From: Selenomonas sp963544755
Lineage (GTDB): Bacteria > Bacillota > Negativicutes > Selenomonadales > Selenomonadaceae
Length of the DNA: 9,173 bases
Direction: 5' to 3'
NCBI GenBank assembly: GCA_963544755.1
Contig: CAUUGH010000053.1
Span: 1 to 9,173, forward strand
Shown piece by piece: positions 1 to 7,361 of the stretch. The notes beneath the pieces are model-generated. The model was not told the origin of the DNA and ran no database searches. It saw nothing but the letters and a program-made list of their open reading frames with translations. The position numbers and the translations under genes are program-made. Within the stretch, counting starts at the first letter, position 1, and each line of letters opens with the position of its first letter.

Positions 1-2
1 AA

Positions 3-1052
3 ATCATGGAGAAGCGCGTCAACGAGCTTGGTTTGACCGAGCCGCTGATTCAGCGTCAAGGCGAGCGGCGCATCATCATTGAGCTGCCGGGCATCAAAGA
101 TCCGGATGCCGCCATCAAAACGATTGGCAAGACAGCGATGCTCGAATTTAAGAACGAAGCCGGCGAAACTGTCATGACGGGTACGGACTTAAAAAATGCA
201 CAAGATGCACGCAATCAACAAAATCAATATGTGGTAAACCTAGAATTTTCTGATGAAGGTGCAAAAAAATTCGCTGATCTGACGACGAAAAACGTCGGCC
301 ATCGCATCGCCATCCTGCTTGATGGCGAAGTATTGACAAATCCGAACGTGCGCGAGCCGATCACGGGCGGCAGGGCTGAGATCACGGGGCAAGAAAGCCA
401 AGAAGAAGCGCATCGCATCGCCATGCTGCTGCGAAGTGGTGCGCTGCCTGTTAAGGTAAGCATCATTGAAACGCGCACGGTAGGCCCTACGCTGGGGCAG
501 GACTCAAAAGATAAGAGCGAATTTGCCTTTGTCATCGGCATCTCGGCAGTCTTAGTGTTCATGGTACTATTTTATCGCCTGTCAGGTCTTATCGCAGATC
601 TTAGCCTTATGGCGTATGTTGTCGCCTTGCTCTTTATCTTAAAGATGCTCGATGCGACATTGACGCTTCCTGGTGTTGCCGGCATTATTTTATCCATCGG
701 TATGGCAGTCGATGCGAACGTGCTGATCTTTGAGCATTTTAAAGAAGAATATCGTCTAGGAAAAACGCTGCGACTTTCTATGGATGCAGGCTTTAAGCGT
801 GCTTTTACGACGATCTTTGACTCAAACATCACGACGATCATCGCCGCTTTAGTGCTATTTTTCTTCGGCACGGGCACGATCAAGGGCTTTGCCATAACGC
901 TTGGGCTTGGTGTTGTACTTAGTATGCTGACAGCGATCACACTTACGCAGTATATGCTAAAGCTCCTTATTGCCTCAAATATTTGCAAGAATCCTGCGGT
1001 TTATGGCGCGACGGGACTACCTTTTAGAAGAGAGGTGAAAAAGGGTGCATAA
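3..1052 (+). CDS. secD: Protein translocase subunit SecD (3' part, N-terminus outside window)
   Basis: SecD works with SecF in the inner membrane, using the proton-motive force to help pull preproteins through SecYEG on the outer side. The visible part opens inside the external P1 domain with the family motif around RVNELG..EP.IQRQG and an ELPGI segment. Five hydrophobic segments follow, at about nt 520-580, 580-645, 663-731, 825-870 and 885-960, matching TM2-TM6 of the six-helix RND-like fold. The TM4 motif GMAVDANVLIFE carries the conserved membrane Asp (codon at 711-713) tied to proton coupling in the family. The frame is open to the window edge, so the ATG at position 6 is an internal Met; TM1 and the start of P1, roughly 60-80 residues, are missing. 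The end overlaps secF by 8 bp, so the two are probably co-transcribed and translationally coupled. Identity is secure. Confidence 0.96.
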   Translation: MMEKRVNELGLTEPLIQRQGERRIIIELPGIKDPDAAIKTIGKTAMLEFKNEAGETVMTGTDLKNAQDARNQQNQYVVNLEFSDEGAKKFADLTTKNVGHRIAILLDGEVLTNPNVREPITGGRAEITGQESQEEAHRIAMLLRSGALPVKVSIIETRTVGPTLGQDSKDKSEFAFVIGISAVLVFMVLFYRLSGLIADLSLMAYVVALLFILKMLDATLTLPGVAGIILSIGMAVDANVLIFEHFKEEYRLGKTLRLSMDAGFKRAFTTIFDSNITTIIAALVLFFFGTGTIKGFAITLGLGVVLSMLTAITLTQYMLKLLIASNICKNPAVYGATGLPFRREVKKGA

Positions 1053-1962
1053 ATTTGATATTGTAAAGCGCACGAAGATTTGGTTTTTCCTTTCTCTTTG
1101 CCTTATCATCCCCGGCATAGTGAGTATATGTACGCAAGGCTTTAACCTCGGCATTGACTTTACCGGCGGCACTATCATCGAGCTGCGTTTTCAAAGAGAG
1201 GTGACATTATCTGAAGTGCGCGGCGTTTTGCGTCAGTATGATCTTGATAACAGCACGATCCAATTTTCAGGCGATGCGGCAAATGCTGATGTTGCGCCGA
1301 CAGTCATGGTGCGAAGCGTTGATCTTGAAGAAGAAGAAAGAAAAGCTGTAATGGCATCACTAAAAGAGCAGCTTGGCGACTATGATGTGCTGCGCGAAGA
1401 AAAGGTCGGTGCAACGATGGGCAAAGAGCTTATCATGAATGCTCTTTGGGCTCTTGCACTCTCTTGGGTCATGATCGTGCTTTACGTTTCGTATCGTTTT
1501 GAATTTAAGTTTGGCATTTCTTCTATCTTGGCATTGATTCATGATGTCCTTGTCGTCTTAAGCGTCTTTTCCTTGACGCAGCGCTCTATTGATTCTTCTT
1601 TCGTCGCGGCGCTTTTGACGATCATAGGCTATTCTATTAATGATACCATCGTCATTTTTGATCGCATCCGTGAAAATCTAAAGCTTCACTTTAGGCGCGG
1701 CGGCGACATCAAGGAGCTTGTAAATACCAGTATCTATCAGACATTGACGCGCTCGATTTATACGGTTTGCACCGTGCTTTTTACGACGTTTGCGCTCTAT
1801 TGGTTTGGCGGCGATACGACAAAAGATTTCTCGTTCGCGCTTTTAGTCGGCTTTTTTGCCGGCTGCTATTCTTCGATTTTTATTGCTAGCCCTATTTGGG
1901 TTGTCTTGCGTAATTTTTCGGAAAAGCGGCGCAAAGTTGCAGGCGCAGCTAGTGTAAAGTAG
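1045..1962 (+). CDS. secF: Protein translocase subunit SecF
   Basis: SecF is the partner of SecD in proton-driven preprotein translocation at the cytoplasmic membrane. The 305-residue protein is of normal length for a separate SecF. It shows TM1 (about residues 11-29), the DFTGGT motif (38-43) that opens the external P4 domain, then TM2 (131-149), TM3 (157-177), TM4 (184-206), TM5 (about 236-254) and TM6 (about 261-288). TM4 holds the SecF signature GYSINDTIVIFDRIRE with D200 and D206. The GTG start at 1045 is chosen because a GAGGTG ribosome binding site (1032-1037) lies 7 nt ahead and the N-terminus MHKFDIVKR runs straight into TM1. It overlaps the secD stop. SecD and SecF are separate here, unlike the fused SecDF of Bacillus subtilis. 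A strong terminator follows within 15 nt. Confidence 0.97.
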   Translation: MHKFDIVKRTKIWFFLSLCLIIPGIVSICTQGFNLGIDFTGGTIIELRFQREVTLSEVRGVLRQYDLDNSTIQFSGDAANADVAPTVMVRSVDLEEEERKAVMASLKEQLGDYDVLREEKVGATMGKELIMNALWALALSWVMIVLYVSYRFEFKFGISSILALIHDVLVVLSVFSLTQRSIDSSFVAALLTIIGYSINDTIVIFDRIRENLKLHFRRGGDIKELVNTSIYQTLTRSIYTVCTVLFTTFALYWFGGDTTKDFSFALLVGFFAGCYSSIFIASPIWVVLRNFSEKRRKVAGAASVK

Positions 1963-1975
1963 AGGTCATTTTTCA

Positions 1976-2021
1976 AAAGAGGCTGCCTACAGGTCAAAAT
2001 AGACTTGTAAGCAGCCTTTTT
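1976..2021 (+). terminator. Intrinsic terminator after secF
   Basis: A long hairpin begins 13 nt after the secF stop. The arm AGGCTGC (1980-1986) pairs with GCAGCCT (2011-2017), a single C/A mismatch follows, and TACAGGTC (1988-1995) pairs with GACTTGTA (2002-2009) through one G.U pair, closing an AAAATA loop. Five T residues (2017-2021) end it. The A-rich stretch before the 5' arm pairs partly with the T-run, so it may also work in the reverse direction. It separates the secDF unit from recJ. Confidence 0.9.
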
Positions 2022-2065
2022 ATGGTATTGATGATCAGGAAAAAGTATGGCTAAAGGATGGAAAA

Positions 2066-4036
2066 ATGAAAACAAAATGGTCGCTTTTGCCTGACGTATC
2101 GGCAAAAGCTGTGGAATTTTCCCAACTCATAGGCACAACACCTTTTACAGCGGCGCTTCTTTTACATCGCGCCATAGACTCTAAAGAAGCAGCATATGCT
2201 TTTTTACACCCCCAAAAGCAGCCGTTTTATGATCCCTTCCTCATGCAGGATATGGCGGCGGCTGTCATACGCATTGAGCAGGCAATCAAAAAGCAAGAGC
2301 GCATTGTTATCTATGGCGATTATGATGTTGACGGCATCACGGCGACGGCACTGCTTTGCCGCAGTCTGCGTAAACTTGGTGCGATCGTTCGCTATTTCAT
2401 CCCCCACCGGCAAAAAGACGGCTATGGGCTTCATAAAGAAACGCTCGATGAAATAATCGCAGCAGGGGTAGAGTTAATCATTACAGTAGACTGTGGCATA
2501 TCTGCCGTAGAAGAAGTAAACGCGGTAAAAGATCAAGTGGATTTTATTATCACAGATCATCACCTGCCGGAAAAAGAGCTGCCTAAGGCTCTTGCCGTCC
2601 TCGATCCACACCGTACGGATTGTGACTATCCCGATAAAAATATCGCCGGTGTCGGTGTAGCATTAAAGCTCTGCCAAGCGCTTTGGAAAAAGCTTTGCTG
2701 CAAGATGTTTACATCTGATCTAGACATCGTTGCATTAGGAACGGTAGCAGATGTCGTGCCGCTTATAGGCGAAAATAGAAAGATTGTTCAAGAAGGGCTT
2801 GCGGTCTTGAAAAATTCTAAAATACCGGGTGTACGCGCACTTCTTAGCGTTAGCTCCCTTAAAGAAAAAGAGCTAACAGCAGGACATATCGGCTTTGTGC
2901 TAGCGCCAAGACTAAATGCCGCAGGTCGCTTGGCGTCGGCACTTCGCGGTGTAGAGCTTTTATTGACAGAAGACGAAAAAAAGGCGCAGCTAATTGCCGA
3001 AGAACTAGACGCGGCAAATCGTCAGCGACAAGCTATAGAGCAGGAGATCTTGCAGGCAGCAGAAAAGCAGCTAGAAGAAATAGACATAAAAAAGGCTTTT
3101 GTGCTGGTACTTCATGGAGATGGCTGGCATTCGGGCGTCATTGGCATCGTGGCATCGCGCATCGTCGAACGCTACTTGCGCCCGACGATCATCATCGCAG
3201 AAGAAAACGGCATCGGCAGGGGATCATGTCGGAGCATACGCGGCTTTAATATGTTTGACGCACTTTCTTGCTGTAAAGAGCATCTGCTTAGTTTTGGCGG
3301 TCACGCACAGGCAGCGGGGCTATCGCTTCGCTCAAAAGACATTGCAGCCTTTGGCGCGGCTTTAGACGCTTACGCTAAAAACATCCTTACAGAAGATGAT
3401 TTCGTTAAAACACTTGATATAGAATTAGAAATAGCACCCCATAAGATAACAAAACAGTTGATGAAAGAAATTAAACTTTTAGAGCCTTATGGCATGGCAA
3501 ATCCAAGACCGCTTTTTTCAGCGCATGGCGTTTGCGGCAAATATGCACAGCAGATAGGAAAAGAAAGGCAGCATCTAAAGTTTGAGCTTTTAGGAAAAGA
3601 TGAAAGCATCGAGGCTTTAGCTTGGGGCAAAGGAGAAAGCGCGACGCTCGTAACCCAAGGGAAAATAGACATCGCCTATTTTCCGGAATATAATACTTGG
3701 CGAAATAAATGCTCGCTACAACTCATATTAGAAGATCTCCGACCGACAAACACCGATGCGAAATATCCGAGTCGCGACATATTAGCTTTGATCTACCGCT
3801 TTTTTCTGACGCGTCAAAGGGCAGACAAAAATTTAGAGCGCGATACAGAAAAACTTTTCGCGGCGTATCTGCAAAATTTTCCAGCCATAAAACTTTTTAC
3901 ATTTCAAAAAGCTTTGCTTATCTTTGAAGAACTTGGCATTTTAAAAATTACCGATAGAACATATGCTTTTTTGCCGCCGAAGGGAAAAGTAGATCTGCAT
4001 AAGTCGCGCATATTTTGCAAAGGACAACAGCTTTAG
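2066..4036 (+). CDS. recJ: Single-stranded-DNA-specific exonuclease RecJ
   Basis: RecJ is a cytoplasmic 5'-3' exonuclease on single-stranded DNA, used in RecF-type recombination, mismatch repair and base excision repair. The 656-residue protein has the DHH phosphoesterase motifs in order: YGDYDVDG (83-90), VDCGIS, the DHH signature TDHH (163-166) and LGTVADVVPL, then APRLNAAGRL. The DHHA1 domain follows with GWHSGVIGIVASR, GRGSCRS (from 384) and GGHAQAAG (from 411). An OB-type domain starts near YGMANPRPLF. About 90 C-terminal residues beyond it form a helical extension, which explains why the protein is longer than the roughly 577-residue E. coli enzyme; such extensions are common in Firmicutes RecJ. 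The ATG at 2066 is preceded by AAAGGA (2053-2058) at 7 nt spacing. I see no convincing promoter in the 44 nt between the secF terminator and the start, so transcription may come from read-through or a weak site overlapping the hairpin. Confidence 0.96.
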   Translation: MKTKWSLLPDVSAKAVEFSQLIGTTPFTAALLLHRAIDSKEAAYAFLHPQKQPFYDPFLMQDMAAAVIRIEQAIKKQERIVIYGDYDVDGITATALLCRSLRKLGAIVRYFIPHRQKDGYGLHKETLDEIIAAGVELIITVDCGISAVEEVNAVKDQVDFIITDHHLPEKELPKALAVLDPHRTDCDYPDKNIAGVGVALKLCQALWKKLCCKMFTSDLDIVALGTVADVVPLIGENRKIVQEGLAVLKNSKIPGVRALLSVSSLKEKELTAGHIGFVLAPRLNAAGRLASALRGVELLLTEDEKKAQLIAEELDAANRQRQAIEQEILQAAEKQLEEIDIKKAFVLVLHGDGWHSGVIGIVASRIVERYLRPTIIIAEENGIGRGSCRSIRGFNMFDALSCCKEHLLSFGGHAQAAGLSLRSKDIAAFGAALDAYAKNILTEDDFVKTLDIELEIAPHKITKQLMKEIKLLEPYGMANPRPLFSAHGVCGKYAQQIGKERQHLKFELLGKDESIEALAWGKGESATLVTQGKIDIAYFPEYNTWRNKCSLQLILEDLRPTNTDAKYPSRDILALIYRFFLTRQRADKNLERDTEKLFAAYLQNFPAIKLFTFQKALLIFEELGILKITDRTYAFLPPKGKVDLHKSRIFCKGQQL

Positions 4037-4113
4037 GTAGACACCGATAAAATTAAGTCGCCTAGATTAGTGCAGACGGCGGCTGAATTTAGCAGTGTTT
4101 TCCCAGCAATCAC

Positions 4114-4144
4114 TTGCCCCAAAAATCGCAATATGGTGTATAAT
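4114..4144 (+). promoter_or_regulatory. Probable promoter of the rel-MBL unit
   Basis: A perfect TATAAT -10 hexamer lies at 4139-4144, with TTGCCC (4114-4119) as the likely -35 at a long 19-nt spacing. Transcription would begin near 4150, giving an untranslated leader of about 70 nt before the ATG at 4223. The whole recJ-rel gap (4037-4222) is otherwise non-coding; no recJ terminator with a T-run was found, so read-through from recJ is also possible. The -10 is strong, while the -35 match and spacing are only moderate. Confidence 0.6.
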
Positions 4145-4222
4145 ATAACACATGAAATTGGTTTAATGCGACAATGCGTGGGCTTTTGACTGTAAAATGC
4201 AAAAGAAAGCAGGCAAAGTAAA

Positions 4223-6445
4223 ATGAATGAGATAAATCCCGTCACGATAGATACAATTTTAGAAGCGGTGCAAAGCTATCAGCCGGATGCAGACATAGAC
4301 CTCATAAGAAGATCATATGAGCTTGCTGTAACTGCACATAAGGGACAAAAGCGCGTTTCCGGCGAAGATTATATCATTCATCCCCTTGCCGTGGCGAAAA
4401 TACTTACAGATCTGCAAATCGACGACATCACGATAAGTGCCGCCATCTTGCATGATGTCGTGGAAGATACAACGCATACTTTAGAGGAAATGCGCGAGCT
4501 GTTTGGCGATGAGGTCGCCATGCTCATCGACGGCGTGACGAAACTGGGCAAGATTCAGTATAAGTCTAAAGAAGAGCAGCAGCTTGAAAGCTATCGCAAG
4601 ATGTTTCTGGCTATGGCAAAGGATATTCGCGTCATCATGATAAAGCTCGCTGATCGTCTGCATAATATGCGTACGCTTAAATATATGCGAGAGGACAAGC
4701 AAAAGCGCATAGCAAGAGAAACTATCGAAATCTACGCGCCGCTTGCTAATCGTCTTGGTATATCAAATGTCAAATGGGAGCTTGAAGATCTCTGCCTGCG
4801 TTATCTTGATACGCCTGCTTACTATAATTTAGTTGAAAGCGTCAAGCAAAAGCGGCAAGAACGCCAGACGTTCATCGACGAAGCACACGAGCAGATAGCA
4901 AAAAAGCTCGAAGAAGTGCATATGACAGCAGAGATTCAAGGGCGCGCCAAACATTTTTACAGCATTTATAAAAAGATGAAGCGCGACCAAAAAGACATCA
5001 GCGAGATCTATGACCTTTCGGCGCTTCGCGTACTCGTAGATTCCGTTAGAGATTGCTACGGCGTACTTGGCATCATTCATGCGATGTGGAAGCCATTGCC
5101 CGGACGCTTCAAGGACTACATTGCCATGCCTAAGTCAAACGGCTATCAGTCACTACACACGACCGTTATATGCCGCGGCTATCCACTAGAGATCCAGATC
5201 CGCACCTTCGCCATGCACAAGGTATCAGAATATGGCGTGGCTGCACATTGGCGCTATAAAGAAGCCGGGAAAAGCGTCGGCGCGACGCGAGAATACGATC
5301 AGAAAATGTCGTGGCTGCGCCAAATGGTGAATTTGCAGCATGAGCTTGATGATCCGCGCGAATACTTTGAAGCACTAAAGGTCGATATTTTTTCCGATGA
5401 GGTTTTTGTCTTTACGCCTAAAGGCGATGTCATAGATCTGCCTAAAGGCTCCATTCCGATAGATTTTGCCTACCGTATACACACAGAGGTCGGGCATCAT
5501 TGCGTGGGGGCTACAGTAAACGGCAAGATCGTGCCGCTAGAGTACAAATTAAAAAATGGCGATATTATTTCCATTATCACGAACAAATCGACCAACGGAC
5601 CGAGCCGCGATTGGCTAAATATCGTCGCCTCTTCAGAAACACGCACGAAGATACGCGCTTGGTTCAAAAAGCAGCGCAAGGAAGAAAATATTGTGCGCGG
5701 TATGGATTTATTAGAAAAAGAAACAAAGCATCTTGGCTACGCGCCCAAAGAACTACTAAAGCCTAAGCGGCTAGAACTTTTGGCGCATCAGCTAAATATC
5801 CCCCATGTAAACGATCTCTTGGCTTTCGTTGGCTACGGTGCCATGACGGTCAAAAGTATTCTTACGAAACTCATTGATGTATACAAGCAGGATTTACAGA
5901 AATCAACGCTTCCTGACATTTCAAAAATGCTCAATGAATGTAAAAAGCCGCTTAAAAATCACCAAAAAAAGCAAAGTCATGGCATCTTAGTAGAAGGAGA
6001 AGCAGGCTTTTTAGTGCGCCTAGCACGCTGCTGCAGCCCTATTCCGGGCGATCCCATCACAGGCTATATCACGCGTGGACGCGGCGTTTCCGTGCATTGT
6101 TCAAACTGCCCAAACCTCTTAAACGACATGGATTTTTCGCGTGTTATTGCTGTAAACTGGGACGTTGGCATTGATAAATTCTATACAGTGCAGCTTGAGA
6201 TCATCTGTAACGATACGGCAGGTATGCTAGCAGAACTCTTTGCCATGCCTGCTGAAATGAAGCTAAACATCAGCTCTCTTACAGCAAAAGCCAATAAAGC
6301 AAATAAGACATCCATCGTCAACATGGGGCTTGATGTACGAAACGCACAGCAAGTCGCACAGATCGTAACGAAGTTTCGCCGCATGAAGGATGTTTACAGC
6401 GTATCGCGCTCTTTGGGCGTTAGAACAAAGGAGGATGAAAGGTGA
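4223..6445 (+). CDS. rel: Bifunctional (p)ppGpp synthetase/hydrolase (Rel/SpoT type)
   Basis: This enzyme makes (p)ppGpp from ATP and GDP/GTP on starved ribosomes and degrades it by a Mn-dependent 3'-pyrophosphohydrolase, setting the stringent response. The 740-residue protein has every RSH domain. The HD hydrolase is intact (H53, H77-D78 in ILHDVVEDT, D144 in KLADRLHN). The synthetase has D264, a GRFKDYIAMPKSNGYQSLHT block from 294, and E323 in EIQIRT. The RFKD motif marks bifunctional Rel enzymes rather than synthetase-only RelA, which carries an acidic EXDD version. TGS starts near 393 (EVFVFTPKGD), a helical region follows, then the Cys-rich domain (C603-C604, H625, C626, C629) and an ACT domain (about 665-740). 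As I recall, catalytic residue numbers match the Streptococcus Rel enzyme. The SD is modest (GCAGG, 4209-4213, 9 nt before ATG). It overlaps the next gene by 4 bp. Both activities are predicted functional. Confidence 0.96.
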   Translation: MNEINPVTIDTILEAVQSYQPDADIDLIRRSYELAVTAHKGQKRVSGEDYIIHPLAVAKILTDLQIDDITISAAILHDVVEDTTHTLEEMRELFGDEVAMLIDGVTKLGKIQYKSKEEQQLESYRKMFLAMAKDIRVIMIKLADRLHNMRTLKYMREDKQKRIARETIEIYAPLANRLGISNVKWELEDLCLRYLDTPAYYNLVESVKQKRQERQTFIDEAHEQIAKKLEEVHMTAEIQGRAKHFYSIYKKMKRDQKDISEIYDLSALRVLVDSVRDCYGVLGIIHAMWKPLPGRFKDYIAMPKSNGYQSLHTTVICRGYPLEIQIRTFAMHKVSEYGVAAHWRYKEAGKSVGATREYDQKMSWLRQMVNLQHELDDPREYFEALKVDIFSDEVFVFTPKGDVIDLPKGSIPIDFAYRIHTEVGHHCVGATVNGKIVPLEYKLKNGDIISIITNKSTNGPSRDWLNIVASSETRTKIRAWFKKQRKEENIVRGMDLLEKETKHLGYAPKELLKPKRLELLAHQLNIPHVNDLLAFVGYGAMTVKSILTKLIDVYKQDLQKSTLPDISKMLNECKKPLKNHQKKQSHGILVEGEAGFLVRLARCCSPIPGDPITGYITRGRGVSVHCSNCPNLLNDMDFSRVIAVNWDVGIDKFYTVQLEIICNDTAGMLAELFAMPAEMKLNISSLTAKANKANKTSIVNMGLDVRNAQQVAQIVTKFRRMKDVYSVSRSLGVRTKEDER
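6427..6434 (+). promoter_or_regulatory. Ribosome binding site fixing the GTG start of the MBL gene
   Basis: AAAGGAGG lies inside the 3' end of rel, 7 nt before the GTG at 6442 and 19 nt before an in-frame ATG at 6454. The spacing favours the GTG, and the stop of rel (TGA, 6443-6445) overlaps it, so translation is probably coupled. Confidence 0.8.
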
Positions 6446-7083
6446 GCTTACATATGAAAACTATCATCGTCGGCTCTTTAGGCGTTAATTGCTATATCCT
6501 AAACGAAGAAAGCCATAACGAAGCTGTTGTTATAGATCCAGGTGGCAGTGAAGAAGACATATGGTGCTATATTAAAGAAGCAGGTCTTTATCTAAAGGCG
6601 ATTTTTAGCACGCACGCGCACGCCGATCACATCGGCGCCATTGATTTTTTGCGCGAAAAAACAGGTGCTAAGCTTTACATTCACGAAGAAGATGCGCCGC
6701 TGCTTTTAGATGCGCGAAAAAATTTATCGGCGTTCATGGGCGTACCTATCGTAACGAAACCTGCCGATGTAGTCTTAAAAGGCGGCGAAGTCTTAGACAT
6801 CTCTTACATGAAGTTCACTGTACTACATACGCCCGGACATTCGCCGGGCTGTGTGTGCTATCTCATGAAAGATCGCATCTTTACCGGCGATACGCTTTTT
6901 GCTGAGTCTGTTGGCAGGGCAGACTTTCCTGGCTCAGATCCTAAAGATCTTTTACAATCTATACAAGAAAAACTAATGGTACTTTCAGACGAACTTAAAG
7001 TATATTGCGGACATGGCCCATCGACGACGATAGGACACGAGCGAAAATATAATCCCTATATAAACGGCTTTGGCTTTATGTAA
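6442..7083 (+). CDS. Glyoxalase II-like metallo-beta-lactamase-fold hydrolase
   Basis: This is a small soluble binuclear-metal hydrolase of the group that includes YqgX of B. subtilis and YcbL-type glyoxalase II enzymes. Glyoxalase II cleaves S-lactoylglutathione or related thioesters, but the true substrate here cannot be read from sequence. The 213 residues carry the full ligand set: THAHADH (H58, H60, D62, H63), HTPGHSPG (H133), FTGDTLF (D150) and YCGHGPST (H191). The N-terminus (VGSLGVNCYIL) and the end (GHERKYNPYI) are typical of the subgroup. There is no signal peptide, so it should be cytoplasmic. It follows rel with a 4-bp overlap; such an MBL gene sits close to rel in many Firmicutes. 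It is too short to have the extra C-terminal substrate domain of classical glyoxalase II, and it is unrelated in subfamily to the MBL sulfatase downstream. Confidence 0.9.
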   Translation: MSLHMKTIIVGSLGVNCYILNEESHNEAVVIDPGGSEEDIWCYIKEAGLYLKAIFSTHAHADHIGAIDFLREKTGAKLYIHEEDAPLLLDARKNLSAFMGVPIVTKPADVVLKGGEVLDISYMKFTVLHTPGHSPGCVCYLMKDRIFTGDTLFAESVGRADFPGSDPKDLLQSIQEKLMVLSDELKVYCGHGPSTTIGHERKYNPYINGFGFM

Positions 7084-7084
7084 G

Positions 7085-7127
7085 AAAGCGGCGTGTATGC
7101 GAAAAATTCGTATGCGTGCCGCTTTTT
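7085..7127 (+). terminator. Intrinsic terminator after the rel-MBL unit
   Basis: One nucleotide after the TAA stop a 19-bp continuous stem begins: 7085-7103 pairs with 7107-7125 through an AAA loop, with four G.U pairs in the middle. The GC-rich base (AAAGCGGC with GCCGCTTT) runs into five T residues (7123-7127). This is a strong stop for the rel-MBL transcript and makes the sulfatase gene a separate unit. Confidence 0.92.
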
Positions 7128-7185
7128 CCTTTGATAAAAACGTAGGAGAAACCTCCTTAAACTGGTAAAAATAGCAGGAAAGTGG

Positions 7186-7214
7186 TTGCGTACCGTTTGT
7201 TTTTTTGTGATAAA
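7186..7214 (+). promoter_or_regulatory. Candidate promoter for the alkyl sulfatase gene
   Basis: TTGCGT (7186-7191) and GATAAA (7209-7214) are 17 nt apart, with a TG one base before the -10 (7206-7207) as in extended -10 promoters. The leader would be about 140 nt. Other weak pairs exist in this AT-rich gap, for example TTGTTT at 7232-7237 with ATATTT at 7255-7260, so the true start site is uncertain. Confidence 0.35.
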
Positions 7215-7223
7215 CTAATAACT

Positions 7224-7263
7224 GAGATATTTTGTTTTCACTAAAGTTTATGAAATATTTTGC
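7224..7263 (+). repeat. Two direct repeats of GARATATTTTGY, 28 bp apart
   Basis: GAGATATTTTGT (7224-7235) and GAAATATTTTGC (7252-7263) differ at two transitions. Between and overlapping them, TTTCA and TGAAA form an inverted pair around CTAAAGTTTA. This could be a regulator binding site near the promoter, or chance in AT-rich DNA. Confidence 0.4.
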
Positions 7264-7328
7264 AATGGACGATATTACATCTAAAAGACGCTGTTTGTGA
7301 AGCTTTTGTAAGTAAGATCATGCTGTGC

Positions 7329-7340
7329 TGTTTGCAAACA
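7329..7340. promoter_or_regulatory. Perfect 12-bp palindrome, possible operator
   Basis: TGTTTGCAAACA is exactly self-complementary and ends 7 nt before the AGGAGG site of the sulfatase gene. Such a position would suit a dimeric repressor blocking elongation or ribosome access. No regulator gene is in view, so the role is inference. Confidence 0.4.
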
Positions 7341-7347
7341 TACGACT

Positions 7348-7353
7348 AGGAGG
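7348..7353 (+). promoter_or_regulatory. Strong ribosome binding site deciding a TTG start
   Basis: AGGAGG sits 8 nt before TTG at 7362. The next in-frame start, ATG at 7383, is 29 nt away and would remove the positively charged signal-peptide beginning, so TTG is preferred. Confidence 0.85.
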
Positions 7354-7361
7354 AAAAACAA

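Noticed and set aside
6..8. ATG at position 6 as the start of secD
   Set aside because: The frame is open to the window edge and the sequence begins in the middle of the conserved P1 domain, with TM1 missing, so this is an internal Met.
224..988. Two long minus-strand ORFs opposite secD
   Set aside because: They are antisense shadows of an unambiguous secD coding region with no recognisable motifs.
4082..4093. Near-palindrome GCTGAATTTAGC after recJ as a terminator or operator
   Set aside because: It forms too short a stem with no proper loop, has one mismatched position and lacks a direct T-run; I consider it chance.
4145..4222. T-box or other known riboswitch before rel
   Set aside because: The leader is too short and has no T-box bulge sequence, no antiterminator/terminator pair and no T-run.
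4033..4245. Minus-strand ORF of 70 residues with a hydrophobic start, covering the recJ-rel gap
   Set aside because: It begins with GTG inside rel, has no ribosome binding site on that strand, crosses the probable rel promoter and matches no family I know.
6442..7083. Possible beta-lactamase (antibiotic resistance) role of the small MBL protein
   Set aside because: It has no signal peptide and shows glyoxalase II/YqgX subgroup motifs, including the bridging Asp in FTGDT and the GHERKYNPY tail, so resistance is not supported.
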